From Chitinophagaceae bacterium (GTDB lineage Bacteria; Bacteroidota; Bacteroidia; Chitinophagales; Chitinophagaceae): DNA of 35,712 bases. The DNA lies in assembly GCA_019247775.1 (NCBI GenBank), contig JAFBAN010000175.1, positions 1 to 35,712 of the forward strand, in the 5' to 3' direction. Both the position numbers and the translations under genes were made by a program. Positions 1-7,850 of the stretch are shown one piece after another (positions within the stretch are counted from its first letter, which is position 1; each line of letters opens with the position of its first letter). The notes below the pieces were generated by a model. That model did no database searches and was not told where the DNA came from. It saw nothing but the letters and a program-made list of their open reading frames with translations.

Positions 1-153
1 TCTTACTGGGAAAGCCTGGAAGCCATCCGTAACTGGAAAGCGAACAGCGAGCACCTGCTGGCGCAGCAAAGCGGAAGGGAGAAATGGTATGCCCGTTACA
101 AAACACGCATCTGCAAAGTGGAGCGCGATTACTCTTTTGACCTGAAAAAATAG
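1..153 (+). CDS. C-terminal part of an antibiotic biosynthesis monooxygenase (ABM)-like protein, 5' truncated
   Basis: Frame 1 is open from the left edge to a TAG at 151-153 and encodes the last 50 residues of a protein. The visible part begins SYWESLEAIRNWK and continues with REKWYARYKTRICKVERDY. This resembles the C-terminal half of small ABM-fold (dimeric ferredoxin-like) enzymes, where a 'YW.S.EAI..WK...EH..AQ..GR..WY..Y..RI..VER.Y' pattern is common. Such proteins are soluble heme-degrading or quinol-oxidising enzymes, or have unknown substrates. The substrate cannot be inferred here because the N-terminal half is outside the window. No hairpin is evident directly after the stop. The family call rests on motif recognition only. 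Confidence 0.65.
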   Translation, partial: SYWESLEAIRNWKANSEHLLAQQSGREKWYARYKTRICKVERDYSFDLKK

Positions 154-263
154 CGTCCGCTTACCTTCGCACTAATTGGAATGAGCTAATTTCTATTGTT
201 GCCACCGATATTCTCATCATTCGGGTAGAAGAAGCGTGAACCAGGATATCTGAGGCAGCGCTA

Positions 264-644
264 ATGCGCTATCTTAGTCTGCCTGAAATGCCGCGCTTAC
301 GTTACATATTCCTTATTCTTGTATCCCTGTTGTTATTAACGCTGGGCTGTTACCTGCTGATCTTTAACTGGCTGGTACCAAGAACTGCCGGGTACGCCAT
401 ACCCATGCGCTGGCACAGGATCCCGCTGCGCGAATCAAAGACCATTGTTCAGGGTTATTTCGGTGAGCCTGCTTCAATAACACCTGATTCGGAGACCTGG
501 ATAGCAAATACCCGGGCAAAACAATACCAGCTTCATATTTACTACATCAACGACTCTATAGCATCGGCTTACAGCATCTATTACCGGTACAGCAGCCGCC
601 TGGTGACCAGAAATTACCTGCTGGATTCGGCCTCCATCCGGTAA
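264..644 (+). CDS. Small membrane-anchored hypothetical protein
   Basis: This 126-residue protein is not recognised. A hydrophobic segment near residues 13-37 (IFLILVSLLLLTLGCYLLIF) predicts one N-terminal membrane helix or uncleaved signal anchor. It is followed by a roughly 85-residue extracytoplasmic domain containing LRESKTIVQGYFGEP, a pattern loosely like the BamE/SmpA fold (helix followed by 'G.P'), but too weak for an assignment. The ATG at 264 gives the longest form. A second ATG at 288 (MPRLRYIF) places the helix closer to the N-terminus and may be the true start, since no Shine-Dalgarno sequence distinguishes them. The gene is followed by an inverted repeat at 656-744. Function unknown. 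Confidence 0.5.
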   Translation: MRYLSLPEMPRLRYIFLILVSLLLLTLGCYLLIFNWLVPRTAGYAIPMRWHRIPLRESKTIVQGYFGEPASITPDSETWIANTRAKQYQLHIYYINDSIASAYSIYYRYSSRLVTRNYLLDSASIR

Positions 645-655
645 GATTCTTCCCC

Positions 656-744
656 TGCGTTCTTTGCGCTCCTTCGCGTTCCCTGCGTTACCAAATCCGG
701 GTCTATTAGTAGCGCAAAGTCCGCGAAGGATCGCAAAGAACGCA
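656..744. repeat. Intergenic inverted repeat, 'CGCAAAG' family
   Basis: A 23-nt arm at 656-678 pairs with 722-744 with one mismatch, around a 43-nt loop. The arms are made of words such as TGCGTTCTTTGCG and CCTTCGCG. The same word family occurs at 3821-3907 and 21818-21891. It lies between two plus-strand genes and could fold into a long hairpin in the transcript. No gene overlaps it. Confidence 0.75.
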
Positions 745-822
745 AAGGCTATATGGAAGTTTTTTCTATCTTTAAGGTGCAACGTTCCCCCAGTAGCGAT
801 TGTCAGACCCAAAACCTACTCT

Positions 823-1407
823 ATGAAACTTTGCATGATTGCCACCCTGGTAATGTGCTGCATAGCCGTTACAGCCTTATCTCAGCAAAAGATCCGTTAC
901 AAGCCTGTTTCCATTGTACTCGCATTCGGCCAGGCCACACAGCATGCCGAAGGAGCGCTGTTCTCGTTCGAAACTGCAGGTCAGATAAAGAATAACAGGA
1001 TCGGCCTGAGGATCGAAGGCACCACTACCGATATGAAAGCGCTCAATTCAGCCATGCTCACTTATGACCGTTATTTTTTTGACAATGACTGGGTGCGGTT
1101 CTCAGTCGGAACCGGCATCGGTGATTTCAGGAGTACGGAGCGTGGCGGGTGCAGCCCGGGACCCGGTTCCGGCGTTACAACTACCCGGCACGATATGAAA
1201 CATTTTGGCGGAATGTTCAGGATAGGTGTCACCATCTCACATGTTAAACTGGGCGCAGAATACAATATTGTACCGCCTACAATAGCCTCTGCAGTTACTT
1301 CGGAAGGGAAAATCTCCGGAACCAACAGTTACGCCAATTCTTATTTCGGCTTCAAATTCGGATTTGTGCTTGGCGGCGGCAGAATAGCAACAGCCGGCAG
1401 AGAATAA
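823..1407 (+). CDS. Probable outer-membrane beta-barrel-like hypothetical protein
   Basis: The 194-residue protein starts with a signal peptide (MKLCMIATLVMCCIAVTALS, cleavage near residue 20-22). This is why the ATG at 823 is chosen over the upstream in-frame ATG at 664, which would run through the intergenic repeat. The mature part alternates polar and aromatic residues in short strands (YDRYFFDNDWVRFSVGTGIG, FGGMFRIGVTISHVKLGAEYN) and ends with glycine-rich strands (YFGFKFGFVLGGG), typical of small Bacteroidota outer-membrane beta-barrels. No specific family is recognised. The stop at 1405-1407 lies one base from the stop of the convergent methyltransferase gene, so the two transcripts must overlap or end inside each other's coding region. 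Confidence 0.6.
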   Translation: MKLCMIATLVMCCIAVTALSQQKIRYKPVSIVLAFGQATQHAEGALFSFETAGQIKNNRIGLRIEGTTTDMKALNSAMLTYDRYFFDNDWVRFSVGTGIGDFRSTERGGCSPGPGSGVTTTRHDMKHFGGMFRIGVTISHVKLGAEYNIVPPTIASAVTSEGKISGTNSYANSYFGFKFGFVLGGGRIATAGRE

Positions 1408-1408
1408 C

Positions 1409-2359
1409 TTATTTCACCAGCCTGAAACACCAGCGCTTCAGCTTCCCTTCAAAATCGAATGGGGTAGTGGCTTTGGTGATATCCTTGATTTCGCTTGCCT
1501 GAATGGACGGGGCGTCCAGCTCGAACCGCGTGAAATTAGTACTGAAGTAAACGATACCGTTCTTACGCGTGGCAGCCAGTACATCATTGAGCAACTCCAC
1601 ATGGTCGCGCTGGATATCGAGAAAATCTTTCATTCGCTTGCTGTTACTGAAAGTAGGCGGGTCGATCACTACCAGGTCGAAACTTTCAGGCGGCAGGGTT
1701 TTCAGGTATTGCTTCACATCCGCATGCACGAACCGGTAACGGGAGGGATCCTTGAAGCGGTTGATCACACAATTGTCTTCCGCCCAGCTCAGATAGGTTT
1801 TTGACAGATCCACCGAAACAACACCGGCAGCCCCGCCCGCAGCTGCGTACACGGAAAACGAGCCGGTATAGCAGAACAGGTTCAGCACCTGCTTGTCTTT
1901 CGACTGTTCCCGCACCATCTGCCGGGTAATGCGGTGATCGAGGAAGAGGCCGGTATCGAGATAGTCGGTGAGGTTCACCTGGAATTTCAGCCCGTTCTCC
2001 ATCACCGTAAAGAAATCCTGCTGTGCATCGATCTTCTCGTATTGGCCTTCGCGGTGCGACATGCGTTTACGTTGCCTCACGAACATTCGCGTCACCGGTA
2101 TTTCCACCACTTCGCTGATGATCTGGAGACACTGGTCAAGCCAGGCTTCATGTTCTTCGTCCGACATGCCATGCCGCCGCAGGTATTCAGCAAGATAAAG
2201 CCGGTCTTCGTAGAGCTCTACGCAAAAAGGGAATTCAGGAAGATCATGGTCGTAGATCCGGTAGCAGCCGATCTGTTGCCGCTTCGCCTGCTTCGACCGG
2301 TGTTTGAATACTTTCACCAGCCGGTTGCGGAACATGTCTAATTTAACCGGATCGCTCAT
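1409..2359 (-). CDS. Class I SAM-dependent methyltransferase, RlmK-like (23S rRNA m7G methyltransferase type)
   Basis: The 316-residue protein aligns by eye along its whole length with the C-terminal RlmK half of RlmKL, which makes m7G2069 in 23S rRNA. The start FRNRLVKVFKHRSKQAK and CYRIYDHDLPE match the RlmK N-terminal segment. NLTDYLDTGLFLDHR precedes the SAM-binding motif I (VLNLFCYTGSFSVYAAAGGA), then VSVDLSKTYLSWAEDN, and the catalytic-region motif VIDPPTFSNSKRM is nearly invariant in RlmK. It is a stand-alone enzyme, without the THUMP and RlmL domains fused to it in enterobacteria. The start is the ATG at 2359. The upstream gene on the same strand is the aminotransferase, 51 nt away. 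Substrate specificity (m7G2069) is inferred from the family. Confidence 0.85.
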   Translation of the reverse strand: MSDPVKLDMFRNRLVKVFKHRSKQAKRQQIGCYRIYDHDLPEFPFCVELYEDRLYLAEYLRRHGMSDEEHEAWLDQCLQIISEVVEIPVTRMFVRQRKRMSHREGQYEKIDAQQDFFTVMENGLKFQVNLTDYLDTGLFLDHRITRQMVREQSKDKQVLNLFCYTGSFSVYAAAGGAAGVVSVDLSKTYLSWAEDNCVINRFKDPSRYRFVHADVKQYLKTLPPESFDLVVIDPPTFSNSKRMKDFLDIQRDHVELLNDVLAATRKNGIVYFSTNFTRFELDAPSIQASEIKDITKATTPFDFEGKLKRWCFRLVK

Positions 2360-2367
2360 AGTTAGAA

Positions 2368-2401
2368 ATAACCGCAGATCGGCAGATCAGCTGATGAATC
2401 T
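2368..2401. repeat. Short intergenic inverted repeat between aminotransferase and methyltransferase genes
   Basis: Between the two minus-strand genes, arms of about 10 nt (AACCGCAGAT and ATCTGCAGTT) enclose GATCAGCTGATG, itself nearly palindromic. It resembles the longer word-based inverted repeats elsewhere in the window but is shorter. The positions are approximate. Confidence 0.45.
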
Positions 2402-2410
2402 GCAGTTAAT

Positions 2411-3601
2411 TTATTTCAGTTTAGCAAGCGCATCCTTGATCCGCGCCCAGGCTTTTTCGATATTGGTCATACTGTTCGCGAACGAAAACCTTACACATTT
2501 CGGCTCGCCGAATGCATCGCCCATCACGCAGGATACATGGGCTGTATTGAGCAGGTACATACTGAAATCCGCTGCATTATTGATCGTAACGCTGCCATCC
2601 GATCTGCCATAGTAAGCGCTTACATCGGGGAACACATAAAATGCGCCTTCCGGTGCAAAGCATTTGAAGCCGGGGATCTCATTCACCAGCGCCAGCGTAC
2701 GCTCGCGGCGGCGGGTGAATTCGGCGGTCATCTCCTGCGAAGGGCGCAGATCGCCCGTAAGCGCCGCCACCGCAGCTTTTTGCGTAATGGAATTGGTGCC
2801 GCTGGTGAACTGCCCCTGCAGTTTCTCACAGGCTTTCGCTATGGCAGCACTCGCAGCAATATACCCCAGCCTCCAGCCGGTCATCGCAAAACCCTTACTC
2901 AGCCCTTTGATCAGCACCACCCGTTCTTTCAGGTCTTCGAACTGGGCAATACTTTCATGTTTTCCTACAAAATTGATATACTCGTAGATCTCATCCGCCA
3001 GGATCACGATATCCGGATGCTTTCTGAATACCGCCGCCAGTGCCTCCAGCTCTGCCTTACTGTACACAGCACCTGAAGGATTGCAGGGCGAGGAGAACAT
3101 GAACACTTTGGTGTGCGGTGTGATCGCTGCCTCCAATTGTGCCGGGGTTGCCTTAAAATGATTTTCCACCGAAGTGCGGATCTCCACCACTTTGCCGCGC
3201 GCGATCTTTACGAGCTCGGAATAAGTGACCCAATACGGCGTGGGGATCACCACTTCATTGCCTTCATCTACCAGGGCCAGAATGGCATTGGCCAGGCTCT
3301 GCTTGGCGCCGGTGGAGGTAACGATGTTCTCCGGTTTATAGTCGAGGTTATTATCGCGTTTCAGTTTGGTGCAGACCGCTTCGCGCAGGTCGAGAAAACC
3401 CGGTACCGGGGTATAATGGCTCCAGTTGTCGTTGATGGCCTGGATGGCTGCCTGCTTGATATGTTGCGGGGTGTCGAAATCGGGCTCGCCCAGACTGAGA
3501 TCGATGATATCTATTCCTTTGGCCCTTAGCTCGCGTCCGAGTTTGGCCATTTTAAGCGTTTCGGGTTCATTGAATCTGTCTAACAGAGAAGAAAGCTGCA
3601 T
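2411..3601 (-). CDS. PLP-dependent aminotransferase, class I (aspartate aminotransferase-like)
   Basis: The 396-residue protein has full family length for a fold-type I aspartate/aromatic aminotransferase of the Ib subgroup. Landmarks are DLSLGEPDFDTP (residues 34-45), GAKQSLANA (98-106, phosphate-contact region), PCNPSG with N174, LADEIYEYI with D203 that contacts the pyridine nitrogen, and the Schiff-base lysine K236 in LSKGFAMTGWRLGY. The C-terminal half has VSCVMGDAFGEP and VRFSFANS, containing the conserved arginine that binds the substrate carboxylate. It would transfer an amino group between aspartate or a related amino acid and 2-oxoglutarate in the cytoplasm. Aspartate is the likeliest substrate, but prephenate or other activity cannot be excluded. 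The start at 3601 gives the usual MQLSSLLDRF-type N-terminus. The 395-nt upstream region holds a large nested palindrome. Confidence 0.9.
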   Translation of the reverse strand: MQLSSLLDRFNEPETLKMAKLGRELRAKGIDIIDLSLGEPDFDTPQHIKQAAIQAINDNWSHYTPVPGFLDLREAVCTKLKRDNNLDYKPENIVTSTGAKQSLANAILALVDEGNEVVIPTPYWVTYSELVKIARGKVVEIRTSVENHFKATPAQLEAAITPHTKVFMFSSPCNPSGAVYSKAELEALAAVFRKHPDIVILADEIYEYINFVGKHESIAQFEDLKERVVLIKGLSKGFAMTGWRLGYIAASAAIAKACEKLQGQFTSGTNSITQKAAVAALTGDLRPSQEMTAEFTRRRERTLALVNEIPGFKCFAPEGAFYVFPDVSAYYGRSDGSVTINNAADFSMYLLNTAHVSCVMGDAFGEPKCVRFSFANSMTNIEKAWARIKDALAKLK

Positions 3602-3737
3602 AGAAAGTTTTGGTTAACGAAGATGGATAATGGGTGTTCGGGGGCCGAAGTTCGGCAAAATTGCACAAACAGGGGTTAGTTTAAATACCCAGGTGCAGAC
3701 TGGCTGAAAGGGTGTGGATAACCGGGAAATAATTTTG

Positions 3738-3970
3738 TGATTTTGGATTGGGAAATTTTGGGATTGAATTGCTTTCTTCTTCAATTCCGAAATTTCGGTA
3801 ATGGTACAGTTTGAATTTAACCGCGAAGACGCCAGGACGCAAAGCAACGCGAAGGACACCCGCAGTGACAGCCGCCTTGCGTATCATTGCGTCCTGGCGT
3901 CTTTGCGGTCAACCCGGTCGCAGTATTCAAACTTTACCATTACTGAAATTTCCCAATCCGAAATTCTAAA
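3738..3970. repeat. Three-layer nested inverted repeat
   Basis: The outer layer pairs GATTTTGGATTGGGAAATTT (from about 3739) with AAATTTCCCAATCCGAAATT (ending about 3966). The middle layer pairs 3790-3817 with about 3924-3950 (words AATTTCGGTAATGGTACAG and CTTTACCATTACTGAAATT). The inner layer pairs 3820-3855 with 3875-3909 and belongs to the CGCAAAG family (CCGCGAAGACGCCAGGACGC against GCGTCCTGGCGTCTTTGCGG). Different word families are thus stacked inside one another, as if an element had inserted into the loop of another. Confidence 0.75.
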
Positions 3971-3981
3971 TCGCATTTGGC

Positions 3982-3989
3982 TACCTTTG
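3982..3989 (+). promoter_or_regulatory. Probable -7 element (TAnnTTTG) for the L-serine dehydratase gene
   Basis: TACCTTTG fits the Bacteroidota -7 consensus and ends 7 nt before the ATG at 3997, so the transcript would start at or within a few bases of the start codon (leaderless). No -33 TTTG is seen at normal spacing. Confidence 0.55.
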
Positions 3990-3996
3990 CCCCACT

Positions 3997-5421
3997 ATGC
4001 CGCATGAGCCGATTTCCGTTTTCGATATGTTTAAGATTGGTGTGGGGCCATCCAGCTCGCATACCCTGGGGCCATGGCGTGCTGCATTGCGTTGCGTTGA
4101 CAATATCCGACAAAGATCTTTGCTGGAACAGGTTGAGTCGCTGATCGTTTTATTGTACGGCTCACTGGCAAAAACCGGCCGGGGCCACGGTACCGATATC
4201 GCGGTGCTGATGGGGCTTTCGGGCGAAGATCCGGTTACCATCGATGTGAATTCGATCACACCCAAGACAAAAGCGATCTCCACAGACAAACAGCTGAATC
4301 TCGGAGGCGAATACCGGATCGGTTTCGACCCGCAGCAGCAGCTGCAATTTCTGTATAACGAATCGCTGCCATTTCATCCCAATGGCCTCAGCTTTCTTGT
4401 TCGGCTGAAGAACGGCGAAAGCTGGAGCGAGACTTTTTATTCTATCGGCGGCGGCTTTGTGGTTAAAGAAGGGGAGGACGAATCGGGCAAAGCCGCGGTA
4501 GATCTTCCGTTCCCGATCAATACGGCGGCAGACCTGCTGCACTGGTGCATGAACGGTATGGCCATTCATGAAGTGGTCATGGAAAATGAAACGGCCTGGC
4601 GCCCCGAAGACCAGACCCGCAAAGGTGTTCTGAAGATCTGGGAAGCGATGAAAGAATGCACATACCGCGGCTGCCATGCACAGGGTGAACTGCCCGGCGG
4701 GCTGCAGGTGCGCAGAAGGGCTTATAACCTGAATAAAAAACTGATCGGGGATTGCGTATACAGCAACTTTGATCAATGGCTCGATTGTATCAGGCAGGGC
4801 GGTAACAGCTTCAAATATATTCTCGACTGGGTGAGTTGTTTTGCGCTGGCGGTAAATGAAGAGAATGCTTCGTTCGGCCGGGTGGTGACTGCGCCTACCA
4901 ATGGTGCGGCGGGCGTTATTCCGGCGGTGCTGATGTATTTTATCGTTTTCTGCGAAGGCCATACAGATGAAAAGATCATCCGCTTTCTACTCACCGCATC
5001 GGAGATCGGCAGTATTTTCAAGAAAGGGGCAACGATATCCGCGGCGATGGGCGGATGTCAGGCAGAGATCGGCGTTTCTTCCGCGATGGCTGCGGCCGCC
5101 CTTACCGAATCATTGGGGGGCACCCAGCGTCAGGCCCTGATGGCTGCGGAGATAGCGATGGAACATCACCTGGGGCTTACCTGCGATCCGATCGGCGGGC
5201 TCGTACAGATACCCTGTATCGAACGCAATACCATGGGCGCCATCAAAGCCATCACTGCCTCCCAGCTGGCCCTGCAAAGTTCCCCCGATTACGCCATCGT
5301 CAGCCTCGACAAAGTGATCAAGACCATGTGGGACACGGCCCTGGACATGAACAGCAAGTACAAGGAGACCGCCGACGGCGGACTGGCGATCCATATCCCG
5401 ATCAGTTTGCCGGAGTGCTAG
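3997..5421 (+). CDS. sdaA: L-serine ammonia-lyase (serine dehydratase), iron-sulfur dependent, single chain
   Basis: The 474-residue enzyme deaminates L-serine to pyruvate and ammonia in the cytoplasm using a [4Fe-4S] cluster. The N-terminal [18 protein letters not shown] (residues 6-23) is the family signature, and the N-terminal beta domain plus C-terminal catalytic alpha domain are both present, as in the fused type 2 enzymes. The cluster cysteines are evident: C354 ([19 protein letters not shown]), C396 (GLTCDPIGG) and C407 (IPCIERN). The spacing of 42 and 11 residues is as in characterised family members. [15 protein letters not shown] (298-312) is also strongly conserved. The start at 3997 is the only ATG before the signature. 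A TACCTTTG promoter box sits only 7 nt upstream, which suggests a leaderless mRNA. An inverted repeat begins just after the stop. Confidence 0.95.
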   Translation: MPHEPISVFDMFKIGVGPSSSHTLGPWRAALRCVDNIRQRSLLEQVESLIVLLYGSLAKTGRGHGTDIAVLMGLSGEDPVTIDVNSITPKTKAISTDKQLNLGGEYRIGFDPQQQLQFLYNESLPFHPNGLSFLVRLKNGESWSETFYSIGGGFVVKEGEDESGKAAVDLPFPINTAADLLHWCMNGMAIHEVVMENETAWRPEDQTRKGVLKIWEAMKECTYRGCHAQGELPGGLQVRRRAYNLNKKLIGDCVYSNFDQWLDCIRQGGNSFKYILDWVSCFALAVNEENASFGRVVTAPTNGAAGVIPAVLMYFIVFCEGHTDEKIIRFLLTASEIGSIFKKGATISAAMGGCQAEIGVSSAMAAAALTESLGGTQRQALMAAEIAMEHHLGLTCDPIGGLVQIPCIERNTMGAIKAITASQLALQSSPDYAIVSLDKVIKTMWDTALDMNSKYKETADGGLAIHIPISLPEC

Positions 5422-5425
5422 GTGG

Positions 5426-5500
5426 AAAGTCAAAAATCAAAAGGCAAAGGCAAAAAAAATTGGTCGACAGGTGGGTTTTTGATTTTTGACTTTTTACTTT
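5426..5500 (+). terminator. Inverted repeat, 'GTCAAAAATCAAAA' family, acting as a probable terminator
   Basis: A perfect 17-nt arm pair (5426-5442 with 5477-5493) encloses a 34-nt loop and is followed by a T-rich run (TTTTACTTTTTT). It begins 4 nt after the serine dehydratase stop codon, so a terminator role is plausible. The stem is AT-rich. A related single arm (AATCCCAATCCAAAATC) lies just before the ndh start. Confidence 0.55.
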
Positions 5501-5553
5501 TTTCGTGGAACGATTATTTTGGGATCACCTAAATCCCAATCCAAAATCAAAAA

Positions 5554-6846
5554 ATGGCGAACAAACGGATCGTTATCCTAGGCGGCGGTTTCGCGGGTTT
5601 GCAGCTCGCCAAGATCATCCGCAACACCGGTTACGAGATCACATTGATCGATCAGTATAATTTCCACCAGTTCCAGCCGCTGTTCTACCAGGTGGCTACT
5701 GCCAGGCTCGAGCCCAGTTCCATTTCTTTCCCGCTTCGTAAAGTTTTCCAGCGAAAGCATTGTGTACACGTACGGCTTGCCAAAGTGAATGGCATCGATA
5801 TGGCTGTCCAGAAAGTGATGACCAGCGAGGGAGATTTTTCTTACGATTACCTGGTGATCGCCACCGGCTGCACTACCAATTATTTCGGTAATAAGAATAT
5901 TGAGCAGTTTGCTTTTCCGATGAAGTCCACCACGGAAGCCATTGCATTGCGCAACCGCATACTTTTGAATTTCGAAGATGCGCTTTCTGCCACAGCCGAA
6001 GAAATGCCGGCTATCATGAACATCGTAGTGGCAGGCGGCGGGCCAACAGGTGTGGAGCTGGCGGGCTCCCTGGCAGAAATGAAGCGCAACGTGCTGCCGA
6101 GGGATTACCCGGATATGGATTTTTCGCAGCTGAATATTTATCTGGTCGAAGGCGGGCCGGTTACATTGGGACCGATGAGCAAGGCCTCCCAGCAGAAATC
6201 GCAGGAATACCTTGAGAAAATGGGGGTTCAGGTATGGACCAATTCCATCGTGGAGGATTACGACGGCAAAATGGTGAAGCTGAAAGACGGCCGCACCATT
6301 CCCACCCATACCCTGATCTGGGCGGCGGGGGTAACCGGTAATGTGCCGGGCGGCATCGAAAAAGAAAAACTGGTACGCGGCAACCGGATCAGGGTTGACC
6401 AATACAGCCGGCTGGAAGGATCGGAAAATGTGTTCGCCATCGGCGATATTTCCTACATGGAGACGCCCGACTTCCCCAAAGGACACCCGCAACTGGCCAA
6501 TGTTGCCAATGCCCAGGCAAAGAACACGGCCCATAATTTCCGGCATCTGTTGCGCAATGAGCCCTTGAAACCTTTCAAATACAAGAACCCCGGTACCATG
6601 GCCACGGTAGGCAAACGCAAAGCCGTGGTAGACCTGCCCTTTATGAGTTTCCAGGGAAGGATTGCCTGGTTCGTGTGGATGTTCCTCCACCTGATGCTGA
6701 TCCTGAATGTCCGCAACAAGATCATTGTCTTCATCAACTGGGCGATCAGTTATTTCACCAACGATACCACGCTGCGGCTGATCTTATTGCCGACAGGAAA
6801 AGCTATTGAACAGAAGAACAAGGAACAAGGAGCAGGGAACGGATGA
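5554..6846 (+). CDS. ndh: Type II NADH:quinone oxidoreductase (NDH-2), FAD-dependent
   Basis: The 430-residue single-subunit flavoprotein would pass electrons from NADH to menaquinone at the inner face of the membrane without pumping protons. The FAD-binding motif GGGFAG is at residues 10-15, the conserved FHQFQPLFYQVATA at 37-50, the NAD-binding AGGGPTGVELAG at 160-171, IWAAGV near 255-260 and the second FAD motif VFAIGD at 293-298. The C-terminal third has hydrophobic and amphipathic stretches (WFVWMFLHLMLILNVRNK) that anchor the enzyme to the membrane. The last 12 residues (EQKNKEQGAGNG) are encoded exactly by the left arm of the intergenic repeat starting at 6808, so the native C-terminus was probably near residue 418. 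A TTATTTTG box at 5514-5521 may be its promoter. Confidence 0.92.
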   Translation: MANKRIVILGGGFAGLQLAKIIRNTGYEITLIDQYNFHQFQPLFYQVATARLEPSSISFPLRKVFQRKHCVHVRLAKVNGIDMAVQKVMTSEGDFSYDYLVIATGCTTNYFGNKNIEQFAFPMKSTTEAIALRNRILLNFEDALSATAEEMPAIMNIVVAGGGPTGVELAGSLAEMKRNVLPRDYPDMDFSQLNIYLVEGGPVTLGPMSKASQQKSQEYLEKMGVQVWTNSIVEDYDGKMVKLKDGRTIPTHTLIWAAGVTGNVPGGIEKEKLVRGNRIRVDQYSRLEGSENVFAIGDISYMETPDFPKGHPQLANVANAQAKNTAHNFRHLLRNEPLKPFKYKNPGTMATVGKRKAVVDLPFMSFQGRIAWFVWMFLHLMLILNVRNKIIVFINWAISYFTNDTTLRLILLPTGKAIEQKNKEQGAGNG

Positions 6847-6911
6847 AGGTTCAGCCACGGGGATAGTTCCGATCACTATTCTTCGGTTCCTTGTTCCTTG
6901 TTCGTCTGTTC
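6808..6911 (-). repeat. 104-nt palindromic element, 'GAACAAGG' family, copy 1
   Basis: The left arm 6808-6830 pairs with 6889-6911 with one mismatch in 23, around a 58-nt loop. Read on the minus strand it is collinear with copy 2 at 7851-7954: both begin GAACAGA.GAACAAGG, share AACCGAAGAATA.TGATC.GAA, and close with CTTCATCCG and CCTTGTTCCTTGTTCTTCTG. It lies in the convergent space between ndh and the peptidase gene, and its left arm forms the last codons and stop of ndh. Confidence 0.8.
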
Positions 6912-6917
6912 CTCAGG

Positions 6918-7778
6918 CTAGTAAACGATCACCGCTCCCGTCGGATCCGCGAGGTTCTGTACAAAAAATTCATAATCGATCCACGCAAACCCGTTGTCGG
7001 CCCAGCTTTTACCCCATGAATTCATTACCCGGAACGCTTTCCTGGCATCGTTGTACCCGACGATGATCATTGCATGTCCATTAGGAGAAGGACCGGTCCG
7101 CTTTGAGAGAAGATAGGGAGGCAAAGGTCTTCTGAAACCGTCATCCGGATTGGTGGCAAACAGCACCGGCATTTTATGCAGCAATTGTTGCTTGATCAAT
7201 GCCCGGTTGGTGAGATCAACTGTATACCAGGTCCTGATCTTAAACGGGACCGCTTTTTTTACCTGCACACTGTCGGGCTGCACCGCGCATTCAGCGGGGT
7301 TATAAGGCATGTCTTTCAGTGAGCACGCTCCCTGGGTTTCCAGCAGGTAAAGATGATCGAAAATGGAGGTGCAGACGCAATTGCCTTTGGTGAGCTGGTC
7401 GTACGTATATTTTGGGCTCAATAAGGTACTATCGTTGTAAGGCGTGCCCTTCACAATATGGTTATAATAGCTTCCCGCGGCATATACCGTTGCCCATGCC
7501 GAACAGCTGCCCTGGCTGCCCTGGTCGCCGGCCGGGGGCATATCGAGCAACAAACTGTCGGGCAGCAGGTCCGTTAAAGAATAACGCGCAGAATCATGCT
7601 GCGGAATGGTCATGCCCAGAGAAGCGCCTTTGCAAAAGCCATTGGCGAAAGGATAATTGGCGGGTAATGTATCGGCCCGGTTCGGCGGGGATATGCTACA
7701 GGACTCGCAGGACAGGTCATGCTGGCAGGCAGAAAAAAAAAGAAAAGCTCCGCACGACAGAAATGGCAACCATTTCAT
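6918..7778 (-). CDS. Papain-like (C1 family) cysteine peptidase, lipoprotein
   Basis: The 286-residue protein starts with a lipoprotein signal (FLSCGAFLFFSAC, lipid-anchored Cys18), so it should sit on the periplasmic side or outer membrane. The C1 peptidase core is intact: the oxyanion glutamine and nucleophile in GDQGSQGSCSAWAT (catalytic Cys near residue 92), the histidine in NGHAMIIVGYND (near 235), and the asparagine in MNSWGKSWADNGFAWI (near 253). Many extra cysteines suggest disulfides. The region before the nucleophile is only about 70 residues, so a full inhibitory propeptide is not obvious. The gene lies alone between two oppositely oriented copies of a 104-nt palindromic element, which may have moved with it or been inserted independently. 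The substrate is unknown. Confidence 0.87.
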   Translation of the reverse strand: MKWLPFLSCGAFLFFSACQHDLSCESCSISPPNRADTLPANYPFANGFCKGASLGMTIPQHDSARYSLTDLLPDSLLLDMPPAGDQGSQGSCSAWATVYAAGSYYNHIVKGTPYNDSTLLSPKYTYDQLTKGNCVCTSIFDHLYLLETQGACSLKDMPYNPAECAVQPDSVQVKKAVPFKIRTWYTVDLTNRALIKQQLLHKMPVLFATNPDDGFRRPLPPYLLSKRTGPSPNGHAMIIVGYNDARKAFRVMNSWGKSWADNGFAWIDYEFFVQNLADPTGAVIVY

Positions 7779-7850
7779 ACGTTAGGGTTTGGTGTAATAT
7801 GAGGGATACGAAAAGTGTTGCCCGCGTTGCCTGAGTAAAAAAGGCGGTTT

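Larger units (their letters stand above)
3602..3996. other. Gene-free divergent intergenic region with nested palindromes
   Basis: This 395-nt spacer separates the divergent aminotransferase and serine dehydratase genes and has no convincing gene. A possible minus-strand -7 box (CAATTTTG, read on the minus strand from 3663 to 3656) could serve the aminotransferase. The plus-strand TACCTTTG at 3982-3989 could serve the dehydratase gene. Between them lies the nested inverted repeat described separately. Confidence 0.6.

Noticed and set aside
664-822. N-terminal extension of the beta-barrel-like protein to an ATG at 664
   Set aside because: It would translate through the intergenic inverted repeat and bury the signal peptide. 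The ATG at 823 gives a normal exported protein.
4162-4962. 266-codon minus-strand frame opposite the serine dehydratase gene
   Set aside because: It is antisense to a well-conserved enzyme and has no recognisable domain or start context.
5578-6690. 370-codon minus-strand frame opposite ndh
   Set aside because: It is antisense to ndh, which has full motif support, and its product is His-rich and featureless.
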